From the NCBI GenBank assembly GCA_019115825.1, contig DXCV01000048.1, positions 1-64,000 on the forward strand: a stretch of DNA of 64,000 nt, read 5' to 3'. The notes beneath the pieces are model-generated. The model did not search any database. It saw only the letters and a program-made list of their open reading frames with translations, and was not told the origin of the DNA. The number at the start of each line of letters is the position of its first letter. Within the stretch, counting starts at the first letter, position 1. Positions 60,084 to 64,000 of this stretch are shown here, piece after piece. Origin of the DNA: Candidatus Bacteroides pullicola (lineage in GTDB: Bacteria; Bacteroidota; Bacteroidia; Bacteroidales; Bacteroidaceae). A program made the translations under genes and the position numbers.

Positions 60084-62414
60084 TTACATTCGTCCGCGCT
60101 GATCCCGCCCCGCCCCGCTGCCCCGGTACTTGCTCTTCGAGGGGTTGAACTTGTAGCGCAGGGTCAGCGTGAAGGTGCGGCGCGTCTGCTGGTCGATGGT
60201 CATCAGGCGGTTACCGCTGTAGATGGTGCCGCTGTAGGTGTTGGTGTTCAGCAGGTCCCGGGCACTCAGTTGCAGGCTGAGGCGTTCGTTGAGGAAGCTC
60301 TTGCGCAGGGTGAGGTCGATGGAACCCAACGTCTTTTGCCGGGCATTGTCCTGGTCGCCGCGCGTCATCAGGGAGAAGTCGGCGTCGAGCGTGAAGCCAC
60401 GGGGCAGGCTGAAGTTGTTGTTCCACGTGAAGTAGCCCATCGGGTTGTTGAAGTTCGCCCGCGTGCCGCCGGGCATGTCCACCATATACCATTGCTGAAG
60501 GTACATCAACGTGAGCTGGGGCGACCAGATGCCGATGGTGGGGGAGAAAGACAGGGTGGCGTTAAGGTTGTCCATGTCGCCCTTGTTCTCGTGAATCAGC
60601 AGCAGGACGGTGGGGGCTTCATCCGAATAAGCCCGGCCGACTTGAACCATGGCGTCCTTGGTATGCGCGTAGCCCATGTTGAAGTAAATCCACTTCCAGG
60701 AAGCGTCCAGCGACAGGCGTTGGATGATGGAAGGCCGGAGCAGCGGATTGCCGCTCTCGTAAGTGTAGCGGTTGGCGTAGGTGATGTTGCTCCGCAGGTT
60801 CCAATACGAGGGGCGGGCGATGCTGCCCGAATAGCTCAGCGCAAGTTGTGCCTTGCCCACGGGCAGGGCGAGGGCCAGCGTGGGGAACACATTGTCATAC
60901 GTGCGGCTCTGTTCGTCCATGCGGATGCCGCCCTCGTAATAGTCGGACGTGATGTGCTCGTAGCGCACACCGACCTGGGCTTGCAGGTTGCCGAAGGCGC
61001 GGCTGTACTCCAAGAAAGCTGAGGCGGCGTTCTCCTCGATGTTGCTGAGGTTGTCCGTCAGGATGCCTTGGTTGTTCAGGAAGGTGTTCTTGCGGTTGGT
61101 GTAGGTGTATTCCCCGCCGAAGGAGAGGCTGCCCTCCCACAGGGGGCGGCTGACGATGAGTTTCGCGGCATAGAGCGTGTTCTCGTCCTTATTGTAAGTG
61201 TTGACCCGCTGCTCCTGCCGGGTAGCGCCTGCCGGGGTGTATTGCTCGGTCATGTCCTGCACAATCTTGCTGTACGACCACAGGCCGTCGGCGTTGAAAT
61301 CAATGCTCCAGTCGCCCGCCTGCCCGTTGTAGTAGACGTTGAGGGAATGGCTGGTGGCGGGATTGTCTTGCCTGCCCCGACTGGTGTTTTCCTCGTAGAG
61401 CGTCCGGTCCTGATAGACCACCGAGGCCATGGGATCGATGTCGAACCGGTCCTCCGGCGTGCGGTCGAAGTCATAGCGGGCACCGATGGAATGGCGGTCG
61501 CCGAACCGGTAGTTCATCGAGAGCATCGCGGACAGGTTCTTGCTGCGTCCCTCCGCGTGGATATCGCCCACCTGCCGCCACGTCTTGTCAAGGAAGGTCT
61601 CGGTGGTCAGCGTCTTGTTGTCCTCACTCCGCAGGTCCGAGCCATAGAGCATCCCGCCGAGGTCGAAGCCGCCCTTGCGGTAGTTGAAGTTAAACTGGTC
61701 GAGCACGCTCCAGCCGTATTGGTAGCGGGTGAGGAAGCGGTTGTTCACGCCGAAGCCTTCGCCTTGTGGCCGCTTGGTGTAGATGCGCACCACGGCTTTC
61801 ACCGTGGCATCGTACCGTGCGCCGGGATTGCGCACCACCTCCACGCGCCGGATGTTGTCGCTCTCCAGCTGGTCCAGTTCGGAGGCGTCGCGCATCTTGC
61901 GGCCGTTGATATAGATTTCCGCCTCGCCCGCGCCAAAGACATTGACCGCGCCGTCATCGGCCGACACGCCGGGCAGTTTGTTCAACAGGTCGTTGCCCGT
62001 TCCTGCCTTCTCCAGGATGCTGCCCTGCACGGTGGTCACCTGTGCATCGCCCTTCAGCCGCACCTTGGGCAGGTCGGCCTTCACTACCACTTCGCCCAGC
62101 AACTGTGCGTCGGGGCTGAGTTGCAGGGTGCCGAGGTCTTGCCCTGCACACCTTTTATATAATGTAGTATAACCGATGGAGGAAACACGGATAAGCCGGT
62201 TGTCACATACGGCGTTCAACCGAAACGTACCGTCGTCCGCGCTGACGCTACCCGTCACAAAGGCGGAGTCAGGCAAGGAGAGCAGCACGACATTGGCGTA
62301 GGGAAAAGGTTGATGGTTCTCGTCCACAATCCGACCCGTGAGGGCAGTTTGCGCAAAGGCTCCTGTCAGGAGGAAAAGGGTTGCCAAGAGGCAGAAGATT
62401 CGTTTCATATCCAT
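60084..62414 (-). CDS. TonB-dependent receptor-like outer-membrane protein
   Basis: A 776-residue outer-membrane protein. Signal peptide (FCLLATLFLLTGAFAQ), a carboxypeptidase-regulatory-like domain (LTGRIVDENHQPFPYANVVL, about 24-110), a plug-like domain (LLNKLPGVSADDGAVNVFGA, GEAEIYINGRKMRDASELDQ), and a large beta barrel. This is the outer-membrane beta-barrel protein family close to TonB-dependent receptors, without a SusD partner. The ligand is unknown; relatives respond to iron or metal in some cases. Its gene is directly downstream of the TPR-LuxR regulator on the same strand, with a promoter and repeated motif between them. Confidence 0.87.
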   Translation of the reverse strand: MDMKRIFCLLATLFLLTGAFAQTALTGRIVDENHQPFPYANVVLLSLPDSAFVTGSVSADDGTFRLNAVCDNRLIRVSSIGYTTLYKRCAGQDLGTLQLSPDAQLLGEVVVKADLPKVRLKGDAQVTTVQGSILEKAGTGNDLLNKLPGVSADDGAVNVFGAGEAEIYINGRKMRDASELDQLESDNIRRVEVVRNPGARYDATVKAVVRIYTKRPQGEGFGVNNRFLTRYQYGWSVLDQFNFNYRKGGFDLGGMLYGSDLRSEDNKTLTTETFLDKTWRQVGDIHAEGRSKNLSAMLSMNYRFGDRHSIGARYDFDRTPEDRFDIDPMASVVYQDRTLYEENTSRGRQDNPATSHSLNVYYNGQAGDWSIDFNADGLWSYSKIVQDMTEQYTPAGATRQEQRVNTYNKDENTLYAAKLIVSRPLWEGSLSFGGEYTYTNRKNTFLNNQGILTDNLSNIEENAASAFLEYSRAFGNLQAQVGVRYEHITSDYYEGGIRMDEQSRTYDNVFPTLALALPVGKAQLALSYSGSIARPSYWNLRSNITYANRYTYESGNPLLRPSIIQRLSLDASWKWIYFNMGYAHTKDAMVQVGRAYSDEAPTVLLLIHENKGDMDNLNATLSFSPTIGIWSPQLTLMYLQQWYMVDMPGGTRANFNNPMGYFTWNNNFSLPRGFTLDADFSLMTRGDQDNARQKTLGSIDLTLRKSFLNERLSLQLSARDLLNTNTYSGTIYSGNRLMTIDQQTRRTFTLTLRYKFNPSKSKYRGSGAGRDQRGRM

Positions 62415-62439
62415 AGCTTTTCAGTTTGATTTTCTGCCG

Positions 62440-62447
62440 CAAAGTTA
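62440..62447 (-). promoter_or_regulatory. -7 box for the TonB receptor-like gene
   Basis: The minus strand reads TAACTTTG, 26 bp before the receptor start. A TTTG at 62467-62464 is 16 bp upstream, somewhat close for -33. Confidence 0.58.
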
Positions 62448-62470
62448 CGGGGAGAACGAGTCTCAAACGC

Positions 62471-62577
62471 TCTATATCGGCAACTTAAAAGTCTATATAA
62501 GGAGCTATGGAAACGCTGACAATCAACGAAGTAAAAGACATGCAGTCTATATCGGGCACTTCCGGGGCTATATGCGG
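62471..62577. repeat. Repeated CTATAT motif upstream of the receptor gene
   Basis: TCTATATCGGCAACTT... (62471-62502) and TCTATATCGGGCACTT... (62546-62577) are similar 32-bp segments, each with CTATAT at both ends, spaced 75 bp apart in the regulator-receptor gap (62415-62587). They could be operators. Confidence 0.55.
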
Positions 62578-62587
62578 CCTCAAAGGC

Positions 62588-64000
62588 TCAACCCTGCACG
62601 AACGCCACGATGTCCCCCTTCTCGTCCATCCCCAGCTTCTTGCGGATGGTGGTCTTGCGCTGGTAGATGGTGGGGATGCTCTGTCCGGTGAGCACGCTGA
62701 TTTCCTTGGTCGTGAAGTCGGCGCGGAGCAGGCAGCAGAGTTGCTCCTCCTTGTCCGTCAGCAGGGAGCCGAAACGGTTGTGCAGGTGGGAATAGAATCC
62801 GTCGTACACGCGGTCGATGACGGGATAGAGGTCGTCCCATACCAGCAGACCTTCCACCGCCTCGTTGGGATGCGGCAAGGTGGAGACGCGGCGCAACAGT
62901 TCCTGGTTCTGCGCTGTGGGCTGTCCGGCCACGAGGCGTATCAGTCCCAACTGTTGCAGGAGGATACGGCGAAACAGACGGTCGTTCCCCTCGGACACGG
63001 CAGAGGCGGACGGCGCGACGGCAGTGGCTTCGGCCAGGAGGCGGTCGAGGGTCTCGATGCGCTCTTCGGCCTCAATCAGGCGGTTGCGACGGCTGCGGAA
63101 ATACCAGACGCCCCCTCCTCCGGCCAGCAAGAGCAGCAGCAACGCGCCCAGCAACCAGAGCTGCATCCGCTGGCGGTCTACCTGGAGACGCAGGTTGGCC
63201 TCGGACAGGTCGCCGCGGGTGCGGTCTTTCTGGCGGACAGCACTGCGATAGGCATAAAGGGCATTACCCACCGAGTCGTTGTAGCGCATCAGGTCGAGAT
63301 AGTCGAAAGTGCCCGTGCGGGTGTAGTCCAGCAGGCCTTGCAAATAGCCCAACTGATTTTCGGACGTGACGAACTTGCGTCCCCAGCTGTGGTAACACTC
63401 CCACCCCTTGTCCAGGTAGTATTGGGCGGAATCCAACCGGTGCTGTTTGAGGAAACATTCGCCCATCGTGGCGTAAGTAATGCCCAACTCTTCGGGACGG
63501 GCCGTGAGGGCCAGCACGCGGTGAAACAAGCGGATAGCCTCGCGATAATCGGGCGAGACGTAGACCATCACCTGGGCATGGTTGCGCAGGTAGTGAACGG
63601 CCCGGGCAGTATCGCCACGCTGCAGGGCCAGCTCCACGCTGCGGTTCGTATGCCACGTGGCAGAATCTTCCTTCAGCAATCCCAACGTGATGCCCAACGA
63701 GAAATGAGTGTCGGCCGTCTCGCGCAGGGACAACGCACGACGGTAAGCATCGGCGGCACGGCGGTAATCCTTGTAGGCATAGACGTAACACTCGCCCTTC
63801 TCGGCCAGGAAATTGCCTGCCCGGACACTGTCGCCCACCGACAGGGCACGGACACTGCCGCTGTCCAGCACGGCCTGTTCCGCGTCGTGACGACCGTGGG
63901 CGTGCAGGTAGGCGGCCTTCAGCAGGTAGGAAGTCAGGAGGCGGGCGGTGTCGCCTTGCGCCGTGAAATGGTCGAAGGCGGGAAGGACAAGCGAGTCCTC
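62588..64000 (-). CDS. TPR membrane regulator with LuxR-type DNA-binding domain (partial)
   Basis: The frame is open to the window edge (5' end missing); at least 470 residues are seen. TPR-like helical repeats (ECYVYAYKDYRRAADAYRRA; ITYATMGECFLKQHRLDSAQ) are followed by a membrane span (LWLLGALLLLLLAGGGGVWY), a coiled coil (NRLIEAEERIETLDRLLAEA) and a C-terminal winged HTH: LLTDKEEQLCCLLRADFTTK, EISVLTGQSIPTIYQRKTTI. The order TPR, membrane, coiled coil, HTH is common among Bacteroidetes regulators, where the periplasmic TPR part would sense a signal. The receptor-like gene downstream is its likely target. Confidence 0.85.
   Translation of the reverse strand, partial: EDSLVLPAFDHFTAQGDTARLLTSYLLKAAYLHAHGRHDAEQAVLDSGSVRALSVGDSVRAGNFLAEKGECYVYAYKDYRRAADAYRRALSLRETADTHFSLGITLGLLKEDSATWHTNRSVELALQRGDTARAVHYLRNHAQVMVYVSPDYREAIRLFHRVLALTARPEELGITYATMGECFLKQHRLDSAQYYLDKGWECYHSWGRKFVTSENQLGYLQGLLDYTRTGTFDYLDLMRYNDSVGNALYAYRSAVRQKDRTRGDLSEANLRLQVDRQRMQLWLLGALLLLLLAGGGGVWYFRSRRNRLIEAEERIETLDRLLAEATAVAPSASAVSEGNDRLFRRILLQQLGLIRLVAGQPTAQNQELLRRVSTLPHPNEAVEGLLVWDDLYPVIDRVYDGFYSHLHNRFGSLLTDKEEQLCCLLRADFTTKEISVLTGQSIPTIYQRKTTIRKKLGMDEKGDIVAFVQG

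Overview
The window is chromosomal DNA from a member of the Bacteroidales (phylum Bacteroidota), probably Bacteroidaceae or a close relative. The evidence is a fused LpxC-FabZ gene, a DUF4270 lipoprotein beside a GT5-only glycogen synthase, an M56-TonB/BlaI sensor pair, phosphate-selective-type porins, and -7 promoter boxes of the Bacteroidetes form TAnnTTTG (TATCTTTG, TACCTTTG, TAACTTTG) upstream of many genes. G+C is visibly well above 50%, higher than in the commonly studied gut Bacteroides, so I do not name a species. I see no rRNA, tRNA, insertion sequence, phage or CRISPR array. The high G+C makes long antisense reading frames common; these were discarded.

Layout. 0.3-14 kb: mostly housekeeping genes on the plus strand (hpt, adk, a DUF4143-type ATPase, obgE, pgeF, a B3/4 protein, phoH, purC, menaquinone methyltransferase, aroE, an esterase-like hydrolase, a TPM/LemA pair and two tiny membrane proteins), interrupted by a RelE/ParE-like toxin-antitoxin pair. 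13-18.5 kb: an EamA exporter, a Crp/Fnr regulator, a decayed GH116 glycosidase and trkH. 18.8-26 kb: glycogen/alpha-glucan metabolism (debranching enzyme, GT4 synthase, GH57 amylase; then on the other strand a DUF4270 lipoprotein and a one-domain GT5 synthase). 26-33.4 kb: panC-panD, pyrF, a DUF4153 membrane protein, prfA, three small membrane proteins, purM. 33.4-42 kb: an HU-like protein, a lipoprotein, a flavodoxin-like reductase, an HD phosphohydrolase, then the lipid A block lpxD-lpxC/fabZ-lpxA, a pRiA4b-ORF3-like protein and miaA. 42-45 kb: M56/TonB sensor and BlaI repressor. 45.4-46.8 kb: a hemerythrin-like (RIC/YtfE-type) protein with a LuxR-type regulator. 47-56.8 kb: cytochrome c biogenesis CcsBA, a tandem-Rid protein, and a five-gene envelope operon (porin, imelysin lipoprotein, di-haem DUF1111 lipoprotein, porin, mono-haem lipoprotein) that looks like a periplasmic redox/iron system. 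57-64 kb: small proteins, a DUF3887 hydrolase, an SPFH protein, a TonB-dependent receptor-like barrel and a TPR-LuxR membrane regulator cut by the window edge.

The least explained signal is non-coding. (1) Short intergenic arrays of at least four unrelated sequence families all share a 22-bp period and lie 5' of genes. (2) Arrays of the heptamer TTAATGR, often as inverted pairs, abut or even encode stop codons at six gene ends. (3) Two orphan promoter-to-terminator units predict small RNAs of about 76 and 103 nt. (4) A cluster of three strong palindromes lies upstream of the SPFH gene, and paired palindromes with GTGCA cores lie upstream of the DUF4143 ATPase.
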